Below, piece by piece: positions 1 to 7,314 of a stretch of 64,000 nucleotides of DNA. A model generated the notes under the pieces. That model searched no databases and was not told the origin of the DNA. It worked only from the letters and a program-made list of their open reading frames with translations. The DNA comes from Mesobacillus selenatarsenatis SF-1. GTDB taxonomy: Bacteria > Bacillota > Bacilli > Bacillales > Cytobacillaceae. Each line of letters opens with the position of its first letter. Positions within the stretch are counted from its first letter, which is position 1. The position numbers and the translations under genes are program-made. The stretch spans positions 1 through 64,000 of the forward strand of contig NZ_BASE01000046.1 in the NCBI RefSeq assembly GCF_000813125.1, read 5' to 3'.

Positions 1-71
1 GAAGAAAAGTGTCCGTCATAAAGTTAATAGGCTGCATCTCCTGTTTTACTAACTCTTTTTATGCCGTAAAT

Positions 72-101
72 AAAAGCTGCCAGCTTCAAGTGGCAGCTTT
101 T
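72..101 (-). terminator. Rho-independent terminator of the MFS gene
   Basis: An 11-bp perfect stem (AAAAGCTGCCA / TGGCAGCTTTT) lies 8 bp beyond the stop codon of the minus-strand MFS gene. Read on the minus strand it is followed by a T-rich run. Confidence 0.8.
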
Positions 102-109
102 ACAATGAT

Positions 110-1318
110 TTACGACCTCGCGCTTTGCTCGGTTTCCGCGCTTGCTCTTAAATTGCGCGACCTTATGAAAAAGATTGTGGTCATCACGATTGACAATGCA
201 CCGAACATGACGCTCATATTCTGGAGTCCGACTGCATCGAGAAGGAATCCGGTCATCAACAGGACGACCTGGAAGAAGACGCGGTCCATCATATTCCGGA
301 ACGAGAAGAAACGGCCATGAAAATCTTTAGGCACTCTAGTCTGAAAGATGGTAGCGGCTGTCGGGAAGAAGCAGCCTACTGAAAATCCAAACAGCAGGAA
401 GGCGATGATTGTAAGAACTGGCTGGTTGGCAAAATAGAGCATCAATTGCGACCAGCCGATCAGCATCGAGCTAGCAAACAAAATTTTATATGGTGAAAAT
501 TTATAGCTGATACGTTTGATCAAAAATGCGCCGCTCATGAAGGCGAGACCTTCGGCGGTATAAATCCAGCCTTTGATGGCAGTACTGTCCTGCAGCTCAC
601 TTATATTGATGACAACCAGGTTGAAGCCGCCCAGGAAAATAAGCGGAATCAAGGTCAAAATCAAGGTCATCATCACAATCGGCAGCTTGACGATGATAGG
701 GAACACGTCTTTGAACCCTTGTTTTGGCTGACCATCTTTGACTGCAGAGGCCTTTTTGTTTTCATCAAACTGTAAAAACCAGGTCAGTCCGAACAGGACG
801 ATGTAGGCAGCCATCGAAAGGAGATACACAGCATTCAAAGGAATGGCCACAAGCAAAAGTCCTGCAGCGGCAGTCCCAATGATACGAGACAACGTGGACA
901 CATTCATATGGACTCCATTCAGCTGCAATAAGTCCTTCTCACTAACGACAAGCGGGATTGCTGCCTGGAGTGCCGGAAAGTAGAATGCGGCAGATATTTG
1001 CAATAACACAAGGAACACAAGCATCCACCATACTGAACTGGTTTGAATGGCAATCAGCATAAAAACGACACTGATGATTCGTACGAAACCTGATATCAGC
1101 ATGACAGTCTTTTTGCTGTATTGGTCTGTCAATCTTCCTGCAAGAGGTCCGACTGCAATCCCAGCCAGTAATCCAGCAGCAAGCAACAGTGATTTTAAAA
1201 AGTCAGAAGGAATTTGTTCCTGCATAAACTCAAGGTTTCCAATGATTCCAAGCCATAGTCCTAACCCGGCTATAAACTCGCCGGTCAATAAAATCCAGAC
1301 ATTCTTATTTCTCCACAT
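110..1318 (-). CDS. MFS transporter
   Basis: This 402-residue polytopic membrane protein has the usual 12-helix MFS pattern. The loop between helices 2 and 3 carries GPLAGRLTDQYSKK, a form of the MFS signature GxLaDrxgrkk, and charged loops separate strongly hydrophobic segments. It most resembles drug or small-molecule exporters of the family that also includes macrolide-efflux-like proteins, but the substrate cannot be read from sequence. The ATG has GAGAGGCAAAGGAA just upstream. The gene stands alone, divergent from the SleB-like gene. A repeated ATAATTAT box 40-58 bp upstream may be its operator. Confidence 0.85.
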   Translation of the reverse strand: MWRNKNVWILLTGEFIAGLGLWLGIIGNLEFMQEQIPSDFLKSLLLAAGLLAGIAVGPLAGRLTDQYSKKTVMLISGFVRIISVVFMLIAIQTSSVWWMLVFLVLLQISAAFYFPALQAAIPLVVSEKDLLQLNGVHMNVSTLSRIIGTAAAGLLLVAIPLNAVYLLSMAAYIVLFGLTWFLQFDENKKASAVKDGQPKQGFKDVFPIIVKLPIVMMTLILTLIPLIFLGGFNLVVINISELQDSTAIKGWIYTAEGLAFMSGAFLIKRISYKFSPYKILFASSMLIGWSQLMLYFANQPVLTIIAFLLFGFSVGCFFPTAATIFQTRVPKDFHGRFFSFRNMMDRVFFQVVLLMTGFLLDAVGLQNMSVMFGALSIVMTTIFFIRSRNLRASAETEQSARS

Positions 1319-1357
1319 TTCCTTTGCCTCTCGGTTTCGATTATTTTTTACTTCTCC

Positions 1358-1376
1358 ATAATTATCCGATAATTAT
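1358..1376. promoter_or_regulatory. Possible operator: ATAATTAT-CCG-ATAATTAT
   Basis: Two identical self-complementary 8-mers are separated by CCG, so the site is both a direct and an inverted repeat. It sits 40-58 bp upstream of the MFS start in the divergent MFS/SleB-like intergenic region. Regulator unknown; the region is AT-rich, so chance is possible. Confidence 0.35.
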
Positions 1377-1540
1377 AAACCTTCGTAAAGCTAAATATTT
1401 TTTTCAATATTTCCTAATAACGATAATTTGATGAAAAAAGATACGGGACTATGAAAATTGTACCAGTGTCATTTTACATTCTTTTGTACGAGTTTTTCCA
1501 TTTGCACAACAGGGAAATGTATATGGATATGAAAAAGGAG

Positions 1541-1585
1541 GTGCATTTGGTTAGGCCACTGGAAATGATCATACATACAAGTTAA
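1541..1585 (+). other. Short upstream reading frame before the SleB-like gene
   Basis: A strong ribosome site (AAAAAGGAGGTG, about 1532-1543) is followed by TTG at 1547, then twelve codons and TAA at 1583-1585. The next in-frame codon is the ATG at 1586. This could be a leader peptide coupled to the SleB-like gene, or an N-terminal extension cut by a stop. The rest of the 1319-1585 gap shows only AT-rich promoter-like sequence. Confidence 0.35.
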
Positions 1586-1606
1586 ATGGAAATGGGAGTG
1601 GAGAGT

Positions 1607-2227
1607 TTGAAGAAGTACATAAAGAGTCTGGCAGCAGCATCCGTCATTTTTGCAATTGTTGGTTTTGGCCAGCCAGGAGCTCAGGCAGCGAGCATTGGAA
1701 TGGGGTCAGTTGGATCAGATGTTACATATGTTCAATCCATTTTGAAGAAACTCGGCTATTTTAATACCCAGACAACCGGATACTATGGGCCAATCACTAC
1801 TGAAGCAGTGAAGCAACTTCAAAGAGATTTTGGACTTGAACCGATTGGAGGCGTTGGCCCGCAGACATCGAAGCTTATTCAGGAAATCGAGATGATGGCT
1901 CATGTTGTTTATGGTGAATCCCGGGGTGAGAGTTACCAGGGACAAGTTGCAGTGGCATCAGTGATTTTAAACAGGGTAGATTCCAATGAATTTCCTGATA
2001 CAGTTCAGGATGTTGTATTTCAAAGAAATGCCTTTACAGCAGTAAATGATGGCCAGTTCAATCTGCAGCCAAACGATACAGCTTACCATGCAGTAAAGGA
2101 CGCCTTGCTCGGATGGGATCCTTCATATGGATCCGTTTATTACTACAATCCAAAGCTAGCGACTGATCAATGGATTTTTACGAGAACAGTGACCAAACAG
2201 ATAGGCAATCACCACTTTGCATATTAA
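1607..2227 (+). CDS. SleB-like cell wall hydrolase with peptidoglycan-binding domain
   Basis: Secreted protein. From the TTG at 1607 it begins MKKYIKSLAAAS and runs into a signal peptide ending near AQA. A peptidoglycan_binding_1 repeat follows (SDVTYVQSILKKLGYF ... TTEAVKQLQRDFGL, about residues 30-80). The C-terminal Hydrolase_2 domain shows MMAHVVYGESRGESYQGQVAVA and the ILNRV, FQRNAF and NHHFAY motifs of the SleB/CwlJ family. These enzymes hydrolyse peptidoglycan, SleB being the spore-cortex lytic enzyme of germination. The TTG start has GGGAG 8 bases upstream and places the basic residues directly before the hydrophobic core. An ATG at 1586 is possible but has no good ribosome site of its own. 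Confidence 0.88.
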   Translation: MKKYIKSLAAASVIFAIVGFGQPGAQAASIGMGSVGSDVTYVQSILKKLGYFNTQTTGYYGPITTEAVKQLQRDFGLEPIGGVGPQTSKLIQEIEMMAHVVYGESRGESYQGQVAVASVILNRVDSNEFPDTVQDVVFQRNAFTAVNDGQFNLQPNDTAYHAVKDALLGWDPSYGSVYYYNPKLATDQWIFTRTVTKQIGNHHFAY

Positions 2228-2235
2228 AGTGTTAA

Positions 2236-2266
2236 GCATCGGTTTCTTTAGAAACCGGTGCTTTTT
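2236..2266 (+). terminator. Rho-independent terminator of the SleB-like gene
   Basis: Inverted repeat GCATCGGTTTC / GAAACCGGTGC with a TTTA loop and one mismatch, followed by T5, eight bases past the stop codon. Confidence 0.85.
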
Positions 2267-2413
2267 ATGCATTCAGAGGTAAAAAAAGGTACAGAATATT
2301 GTTTAGAAAGGACGACTCGATTTTTTCTGGGCTGGAATGTCCTAATACGAATCTTAGATAGCTATTCAAGCGGAGGGCGGGCATGTAAGTATTTCAATTT
2401 AGGAGGAATAGGA

Positions 2414-2544
2414 ATGAAAAAAAGAAGGATGATCAATTTAAATTAAGCTATGAATCCGACGGGAAAATGGATAATAAGAAAAACGAAGAAAAGAAGAAGA
2501 ATAAAAGTGCAAACTTTTTTAACATAACGCCTGACAGTGAATAA
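2414..2544 (+). pseudogene. Small lysine-rich ORF interrupted by a one-base shift in a poly-A run
   Basis: A good ribosome site (AGGAGG at 2401) precedes ATG at 2414, but that frame stops after ten codons. After the run of seven A residues the +2 frame is open to TAA at 2542 and encodes a hydrophilic peptide (DDQFKLSYESDGKMDNKK, later KSANFFNITPDSE). One extra A would join the two into a 43-residue protein beginning MKKKKDDQFK. This may be a homopolymer sequencing error, a real mutation, or slippage. I do not recognise the family. The reconstructed stop is close to the acetyltransferase start, so the two may be co-transcribed. Confidence 0.45.
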
Positions 2545-2564
2545 TGGCAGTGAAGGAGCGCAAA

Positions 2565-3083
2565 ATGGCTGAAGAACGGATTGAGAGGGCTACAGAAAAC
2601 GATTTGGCTGTCATCGGCTCAATGTTTGCGGAATGCAAAGAGTACCTTGAGTCGAGAGGGATTTTACAATGGGATGAAAAATACCCTAACCATGAGTACT
2701 TCGAAAATGCCATGCAGGGTGAAGAGTTGTTTGTCTTGATAAAAGACGAGGACACCATTGGAGTGATGGTCCTTGATGAGTGGCAGGCTCCGGAATGGGA
2801 GAATGCCAATTGGTCTAAAACAGAAGGAAAGCCGCTGATTCTCCACTCTTTTTGTGTCGACCCATCTGCACAGGGTGGCGGGTATGGCAGCAAGATGCTG
2901 CAGTTTGCCGAGGAATTTGCGAAGGATCACGGATATGGTGCGCTCCGGCTAGATACCTACTCCGGAAACGAGGGCGCGGTCTCCTTTTATGAAAAAAGGG
3001 GTTATACAATTACCGGAAGAGTAATGATGAATGGAAAGCCAGAAGGACATGAATTATATGTTTGCTTTGAAAAATTGTTTTGA
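2565..3083 (+). CDS. GNAT family N-acetyltransferase
   Basis: A 172-residue acetyl-CoA-dependent N-acetyltransferase. The N-terminal strand and helix (RIERATENDLAVIGSMF) lead to the FCVDPSAQGGGYGSKML stretch, whose QGGGYG is the acetyl-CoA pyrophosphate-binding motif A (Q/RxxGxG/A). It ends with the motif B region AVSFYEKRGYTITGR. Substrate unknown. ATG at 2565 is chosen over ATG 2544 because AAGGAG sits seven bases upstream of it. A terminator follows directly. Confidence 0.88.
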   Translation: MAEERIERATENDLAVIGSMFAECKEYLESRGILQWDEKYPNHEYFENAMQGEELFVLIKDEDTIGVMVLDEWQAPEWENANWSKTEGKPLILHSFCVDPSAQGGGYGSKMLQFAEEFAKDHGYGALRLDTYSGNEGAVSFYEKRGYTITGRVMMNGKPEGHELYVCFEKLF

Positions 3084-3087
3084 AAAA

Positions 3088-3126
3088 GAAACCCTGTCTT
3101 CGCTGCAAATGGAGGCAGGGTTTCTT
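3088..3126 (+). terminator. Rho-independent terminator between convergent genes
   Basis: GAAACCCTG / CAGGGTTTC stem with a purine-rich loop, directly after the acetyltransferase stop and just beyond the end of the convergent operon. It could serve both strands. Confidence 0.75.
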
Positions 3127-3130
3127 GCTT

Positions 3131-3421
3131 TCATAGTTTTACAATGACCTCAGTACCATCATGCAATTTCGCATCAACAAGCACAGTTCCTTTGTGATTG
3201 CTCAGTTCACGGATCATTTCATTCATCAGCTGCTTGTTTAGTATAGTATCGAAAATTGCATCGGGGACATGTTTATTTTTAGAATCCTGATTCGCCCATT
3301 TGTGCATCTGGTTCCTGAATTTTTTAGAAGCAAGAATGGAACTGGCAGTTTTTATGATTTTGTAAGGGACTGGGAGGAAGAATGCGATCTTATTAGAAGT
3401 TTTTATTTTTATTTTCAGCAT
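3131..3421 (-). CDS. Hypothetical protein, last gene of the DUF2089 operon
   Basis: A 96-residue basic protein without a recognised domain. It opens with KIKIKTSNKIAFFLPVPYKIIK, weakly hydrophobic near residues 11-25, and ends with a strand-like GTVLVDAKLHDGTEVIVKL that resembles the end of the neighbouring SHOCT-like protein (GNIVDIQSANGDTVKVVIE). The two may share a small C-terminal domain. It starts 5 bp after the stop of the upstream gene, so translation is probably coupled; its own ribosome site is weak. Confidence 0.7.
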   Translation of the reverse strand: MLKIKIKTSNKIAFFLPVPYKIIKTASSILASKKFRNQMHKWANQDSKNKHVPDAIFDTILNKQLMNEMIRELSNHKGTVLVDAKLHDGTEVIVKL

Positions 3422-3426
3422 ACGTT

Positions 3427-3813
3427 TTACTCAATGACGACTTTAACTGTATCGCCGTTTGCTGATTGGATGTCAACGATGTTGCCGTCCAGTTCATTTT
3501 CGATTGCATCGATCAGCATGTTGACGTCAAGGTCCTTGACGTACTGTTGGGATTGAGGGATACCTGCGGCGATGCTGTGACCCGTTTTGAGAAGTGCTTT
3601 TACGAGCTTGATCGGCACATTGACGTTCACATTGTCATTTGCCTTGGATGCAATCCGGATTTTTAATGTTTTATCTAAGTATTTCTTTTGTTTGGTAGGC
3701 AAGGCAGGCGTTTCTTTTTCCTTGAGTACGGCAATCAACTGGGCACCTTTCTCGGAATCTATTTTTCCTTCTTGTACCATTGTTAAAATCTTTGAAATTT
3801 CTTCACTCATCAT
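3427..3813 (-). CDS. SHOCT-like domain protein
   Basis: This 128-residue protein starts with a short helical hairpin, EEISKILTMVQEGKIDSEKGAQLIAVL, of the SHOCT-like type seen at the N terminus of YvlB/LiaX-like proteins. That module is usually a protein-interaction or oligomerisation unit. The remainder (TLKIRIASKANDNVNVNVPIKLVKALL ... DGNIVDIQSANGDTVKVVIE) recurs beside such modules. It is the middle gene of a three-gene minus-strand operon behind a DUF2089 HTH protein. The family often goes with envelope-stress or sigma/anti-sigma loci, but no role is proven by this sequence. Confidence 0.78.
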   Translation of the reverse strand: MMSEEISKILTMVQEGKIDSEKGAQLIAVLKEKETPALPTKQKKYLDKTLKIRIASKANDNVNVNVPIKLVKALLKTGHSIAAGIPQSQQYVKDLDVNMLIDAIENELDGNIVDIQSANGDTVKVVIE

Positions 3814-3821
3814 AATTCCCC

Positions 3822-4187
3822 CTATTCACCTTTTAAAAGTTTGATCGCATCTTCTGGAGAAATTTCACCCTTCTCCAGCATCGCAACGATTTTCTTCTCA
3901 TCGAGCTCATTTTTCTTTTGAGTGTCATATCCCAAGGCGGTGATAATATCGTTAAGCTTTCCTCGGACGGTAGGATAGGAAATGCCGAGTTCTTTTTCCA
4001 CTTCTTTAATATTTCCGCGGGATACAAGGAAGGTTTCGACGAACTGTAGCTGTTCCTTTGTTAAAGATGCAAGCTTTGAAAGTTCGAATTCATTTTCAAT
4101 GGTCGTATCACAGTGATTACATTTTAACTTGGTAATTTTGAGGGTTTGGCTGCAAACAGGACAATTCGTTAATACAGGATATACCAT
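3822..4187 (-). CDS. DUF2089 family protein, zinc ribbon plus HTH
   Basis: A 121-residue protein with an N-terminal zinc ribbon (CPVCSQTLKITKLKCNHC, two CxxC pairs). A helix-turn-helix follows (EQLQFVETFLVSRGNIKEVEKELGISYPTVRGKLNDII), and the end, KIVAMLEKGEISPEDAIKLLKGE, resembles the SHOCT-like hairpin of the next gene. This order is typical of DUF2089 proteins, which are likely transcription regulators. It is first in the operon with a good AGGAGG site, and probably regulates the locus. The AT-rich region upstream (4188-4310) holds the promoter. Confidence 0.85.
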   Translation of the reverse strand: MVYPVLTNCPVCSQTLKITKLKCNHCDTTIENEFELSKLASLTKEQLQFVETFLVSRGNIKEVEKELGISYPTVRGKLNDIITALGYDTQKKNELDEKKIVAMLEKGEISPEDAIKLLKGE

Positions 4188-4309
4188 GACTGCCTCCTTT
4201 CGGTTGTGTTTAGGTATATATTATATGTATTAATTAAAAATGTAAATATTTAATTTAATAATTATTAATAAAATTAATTTTATAATTAAATATATAAAAA
4301 TCAAATTAA

Positions 4310-4337
4310 AAAACCTGTCCTAATCAGGACAGGTTTT
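4310..4337 (-). terminator. Rho-independent terminator of the glycerophosphodiesterase gene
   Basis: Perfect stem AACCTGTCCT / AGGACAGGTT with a four-base loop, just past the minus-strand stop. Minus-strand reading gives a T-run. Confidence 0.85.
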
Positions 4338-4341
4338 AAGC

Positions 4342-5169
4342 TTAATTGCGCGGATCGACATAATCAGGATAATCCGTAATAATACCATCCACCTTCATAT
4401 CAATCAGGAATTGAGCTGCTTCAGGGCTTCTTACTGTCCAAGATTGAATCTCCATTCCAAGGTTGTGGACTTTATCGACAAGTTCCTTTGAAACGAGTCC
4501 ATAACTGGGATTGAACAAATCAGCGTATTTTGCGAATTCTTGAAGCGCAGCATCCGTCGTATAGAGACTTGAATAGGTTAAGACACCAATTGGTACTTTT
4601 GGAAGCAATGCATCCATCTTTTTCATGGATTCAAAGTTAAAAGATTGGATAATAATCTTGTCATTTTGAGGCTTGTCCAGGTTTCTTTCCGTCAATTCCT
4701 GCGCCACTGCTTCTTCGATTCCAGGATAAAGCTCAGGTGCCTTCAATTCTATTAATATGCCAATTTTTCCGTGATAGCGATCGAGTATCTCTTTGAAGGT
4801 AGGAATTTTTTCACCGGCAAATTGCTCGCCTTTGAAGCTTCCGGCATCCAGACTTCGCAGCTCTTCTAGCGTCAAATCACCAACACGGCCAGTACCATCT
4901 GTTGTCCGATCTACAGTAGTGTCATGAATCACGACCAATTCGCCATCTTTGCTGCGCTGAACATCGATTTCAATGTAATCCGCCTTCATTTCCAGGCCCT
5001 TATCAAATGCAGCGATTGTGTTTTCCGGTGCATAACCTGCAGCCCCGCGGTGTGCGACAGTATCGAACTGCCTCAATTCACCAGTGGTAGGTTCAGCAGC
5101 AAAGACCTGCTGAAAAGGACTAAGCATAAGGGTTAAGGCAACTCCAGTTCCGATTAATGTTTTTTTCAT
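4342..5169 (-). CDS. glpQ: Secreted glycerophosphodiester phosphodiesterase
   Basis: A 275-residue enzyme that hydrolyses glycerophosphodiesters to sn-glycerol 3-phosphate and an alcohol. The N terminus is a signal peptide (MKKTLIGTGVALTLML...FAA, cut near residue 25), so it acts outside the membrane. The GDPD TIM-barrel signatures are present: HRGAAGYAPENT with H40, R41 and E49; YIEIDVQ with E67 and D69; and IHDTTVDRTT with H82. These are the metal ligands and the general acid/base pair. The C-terminal WTV and GIITDYPD motifs are also intact. It is monocistronic and may act on teichoic acid or lipid head groups, like B. subtilis GlpQ. Confidence 0.92.
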   Translation of the reverse strand: MKKTLIGTGVALTLMLSPFQQVFAAEPTTGELRQFDTVAHRGAAGYAPENTIAAFDKGLEMKADYIEIDVQRSKDGELVVIHDTTVDRTTDGTGRVGDLTLEELRSLDAGSFKGEQFAGEKIPTFKEILDRYHGKIGILIELKAPELYPGIEEAVAQELTERNLDKPQNDKIIIQSFNFESMKKMDALLPKVPIGVLTYSSLYTTDAALQEFAKYADLFNPSYGLVSKELVDKVHNLGMEIQSWTVRSPEAAQFLIDMKVDGIITDYPDYVDPRN

Positions 5170-5325
5170 TTCTCCATCTCCTCTGCATGATTTATGTAAC
5201 AGTGATAGATTAACGGAGAAATGTTTAGCCCCTATTTCAATTTTGTTTAGAGAGAGTAAGGGATTTATAAAATTATTTAGGAATATTTCCTTGAGGTTAT
5301 TTACAATTGGATGAGTAATTCTTCC

Positions 5326-5772
5326 CTATATTTCTACCCTCATAAATTTATGGACTTCCTTGAAGCCTATTTTCTCGTATAAGCGAATAGCTTTTTCGTT
5401 AAAAGAAAATACATTCAGGCGGACATCATTGTATCCGAGGTGTTTGAATTCGACCAGACTTTGCTCAATCAAGGATTCTGCGACGCCATTCTGTCTGAAC
5501 TCCTGTTTTACATATACATCACTGATCCATCCAATCTCCTTATGTGTGAACCAATCCAGGCTCCGGTCCACCAGCACCCAGCCAAGCAAAAACTCCTGAG
5601 TTCTGGCAACAAGAAAATAAGCCCCATGGTCCAGGGAATTCTCGTAAGATGCTATCATCTCTTCTTTGTTATTATCAGCCTGTATCCCAGTAGCCTCGGC
5701 CCTGTTCACACCCGCCAAGCTAAAAATCTCTTCCAATTCACTTTGTGTAGCTTTGCCGTATTCTATTTCCAC
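5326..5772 (-). CDS. GNAT family N-acetyltransferase
   Basis: A 148-residue acetyltransferase starting at GTG 5772 behind AGGTGATTAA. Motif A is ISDVYVKQEFRQNGVAESLIEQ, with the acetyl-CoA-binding RQNGVA. The later DVRLNVFSFNEKAIRLYEKIGFKEV is the usual C-terminal strand and helix. Substrate unknown. Single gene, divergent from pcp. Confidence 0.85.
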   Translation of the reverse strand: MEIEYGKATQSELEEIFSLAGVNRAEATGIQADNNKEEMIASYENSLDHGAYFLVARTQEFLLGWVLVDRSLDWFTHKEIGWISDVYVKQEFRQNGVAESLIEQSLVEFKHLGYNDVRLNVFSFNEKAIRLYEKIGFKEVHKFMRVEI

Positions 5773-5841
5773 TTAATCACCTATTATTTATTAGAATATT
5801 AAAACTAAACCAAATTTTACGAGTTTAAATGGTATATATCC

Positions 5842-5853
5842 ATAGTTAACTAT
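5842..5853. promoter_or_regulatory. Palindrome ATAGTTAACTAT upstream of pcp
   Basis: A perfect 12-bp palindrome lies 56 bp upstream of the pcp start in the divergent GNAT/pcp intergenic region, within AT-rich promoter-like sequence. It could be an operator of the pyroglutamate genes; no regulator is assigned. Confidence 0.35.
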
Positions 5854-5908
5854 AGTAAAATTTTTAATACATCCAATTAAGTTTAAACCGTGAAACGAGG
5901 TCTGCTAA

Positions 5909-6541
5909 ATGAAAGTTCTAATATCCGGCTTTGAGCCGTTTGGCAAAATGAACATCAATCCTACTGAGGAATTGTTGCACGAAGCGGAAAGTTTTGAAAT
6001 TGAAAATGTGGAAATCTCAACAATCCTATTGCCGGTCAATTATGATGAGTGCGCGGAAGAACTAATAAAAAAGATGGATGATATCCAGCCGGATGTGGTG
6101 ATTTCCTGTGGTCTGGCGGCAGGCAGGACGGCGATTACTCCGGAGAGGATCGGAATCAATGTAAAGGATACGGGTTCTGGTGATCCTTATCCTGATAATA
6201 AAGGGAAGATCCCAACAGATGAAATGATTGATGAGGATGGACCGGATGGATTATTCGCCACCTTGCCCAACCGTCTGATCGAGAAGAATCTGAAGGAACT
6301 GAACATTCCTGCAGCTGTGTCAAACAGTGCCGGTACATTTATTTGCAATAATACCTTATATGCTGTTTTAAATCATATTCGAAAAAATAATTTGAGCATC
6401 AAGGCTGGATTTATCCATTTTCCCGCATCGACGAAAATGTCAGCCATCAATCCCTCACTGCCGTCATTGCCCCAGGAAACAATGGCCCAAGCACTGAAGG
6501 TGATTGTTGAAACATGTGCCACGGTTGGAGTACGAAAATAA
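5909..6541 (+). CDS. pcp: Pyroglutamyl-peptidase I
   Basis: A 210-residue cytoplasmic cysteine peptidase (family C15) that removes N-terminal pyroglutamate from peptides. The catalytic triad is visible: E79 in TPERIGIN, C146 in SNSAGTFICNNTLY and H170 in AGFIHFPAS. Length and motif spacing are normal. It stands directly before pxpB-pxpA-pxpC, which convert the released 5-oxoproline to glutamate. A hairpin terminator separates it from pxpB but may be only partly effective. Confidence 0.95.
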   Translation: MKVLISGFEPFGKMNINPTEELLHEAESFEIENVEISTILLPVNYDECAEELIKKMDDIQPDVVISCGLAAGRTAITPERIGINVKDTGSGDPYPDNKGKIPTDEMIDEDGPDGLFATLPNRLIEKNLKELNIPAAVSNSAGTFICNNTLYAVLNHIRKNNLSIKAGFIHFPASTKMSAINPSLPSLPQETMAQALKVIVETCATVGVRK

Positions 6542-6548
6542 GAGAGGA

Positions 6549-6576
6549 TGCCAGATGAAACTTGTCTGGCATTTTT
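6549..6576 (+). terminator. Terminator or attenuator between pcp and pxpB
   Basis: GCCAGA / TCTGGC stem followed by ATTTTTAAAA, just after pcp. pxpB starts 16 bp later, so it may tune read-through rather than end the operon. Confidence 0.6.
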
Positions 6577-6591
6577 AAAAGGAGAGAAGGG

Positions 6592-7308
6592 ATGGAGTTT
6601 AAAATTTCGCCTCTGGGTGATGTGGCTGTAGTTTTGTCATTTGGTAATGAAATTAATGAAAGAACGAACAGGCAAATACAGCTTTTCGTCAGCAAGCTGG
6701 AAATAGAAAAGATTAGAGGCATCATAGAATGGGTGCCTGCCTATACATCTCTAACGATTTATTACCAACCTGAGATGATCGCCTATGAATCTCTCAAAGC
6801 TGAGCTTGAAAAAGTCAGCCTGTCTCCCGGGGAGTCTAAATCAGACAGGAAGTTCGTCTATGAAATACCAGTCTGTTATGGCGGAGAATGGGGCGTGGAT
6901 TTGGCTTATGTTGCTGATTATCATGGAATGGAGAAGCAGGAAGTCATCGATATTCATGCAAACAGGGAATACCTCATCTATATGATGGGATTCATGCCTG
7001 GGTTTCCGTATCTGGGAGGCTTGCCTGAAAAGCTGGCTGTGCCGAGACTCGAGAAGCCAAGGCAGAGTGTGGTGCCCGGTGCTGTCGGGATTGGCGGAAA
7101 TCAGACAGGTATTTATCCTGCTGATGTTCCTTCAGGATGGAGGATCATTGGTACCACTCCTGTTACCTTGTTTTCTCCGGAGAAGGAGGAGCCATTCCTG
7201 TTCGGTTCAGGTCAATATATTAAATTTGTACCAATCAGTGAGGAGCAATTTTTAACGATAAAACAAATGGGCGATACATACGAGGTAAAAAGGATTGAAA
7301 AGAGGTGA
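6592..7308 (+). CDS. pxpB: 5-oxoprolinase subunit PxpB
   Basis: A 238-residue member of the KipI/AHS1 family. With PxpA and PxpC it forms the bacterial ATP-dependent 5-oxoprolinase. Typical family signatures are the Gly/Pro-rich YMMGFMPGFPYLGGLP, the RLEKPRQSVVPGAVGIGGNQTGIYP block and GWRIIGTTP. ATG at 6592 is chosen because AAAGGAGAGAAGGG directly precedes it. The older name KipI comes from inhibition of kinase A in B. subtilis; the metabolic role is now the established one. Confidence 0.93.
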   Translation: MEFKISPLGDVAVVLSFGNEINERTNRQIQLFVSKLEIEKIRGIIEWVPAYTSLTIYYQPEMIAYESLKAELEKVSLSPGESKSDRKFVYEIPVCYGGEWGVDLAYVADYHGMEKQEVIDIHANREYLIYMMGFMPGFPYLGGLPEKLAVPRLEKPRQSVVPGAVGIGGNQTGIYPADVPSGWRIIGTTPVTLFSPEKEEPFLFGSGQYIKFVPISEEQFLTIKQMGDTYEVKRIEKR

Positions 7309-7314
7309 TGTAAA

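Noticed and set aside
9-320. 103-codon plus-strand frame at the window start
   Set aside because: It lies antisense to the end of the MFS gene, crosses that gene's terminator hairpin, and has no ribosome site.
2258-2446. 62-codon frame between the SleB-like gene terminator and the acetyltransferase
   Set aside because: It begins inside the terminator T-run, has no ribosome site and no recognisable composition. The frameshifted 2414-2544 ORF explains the coding signal better.
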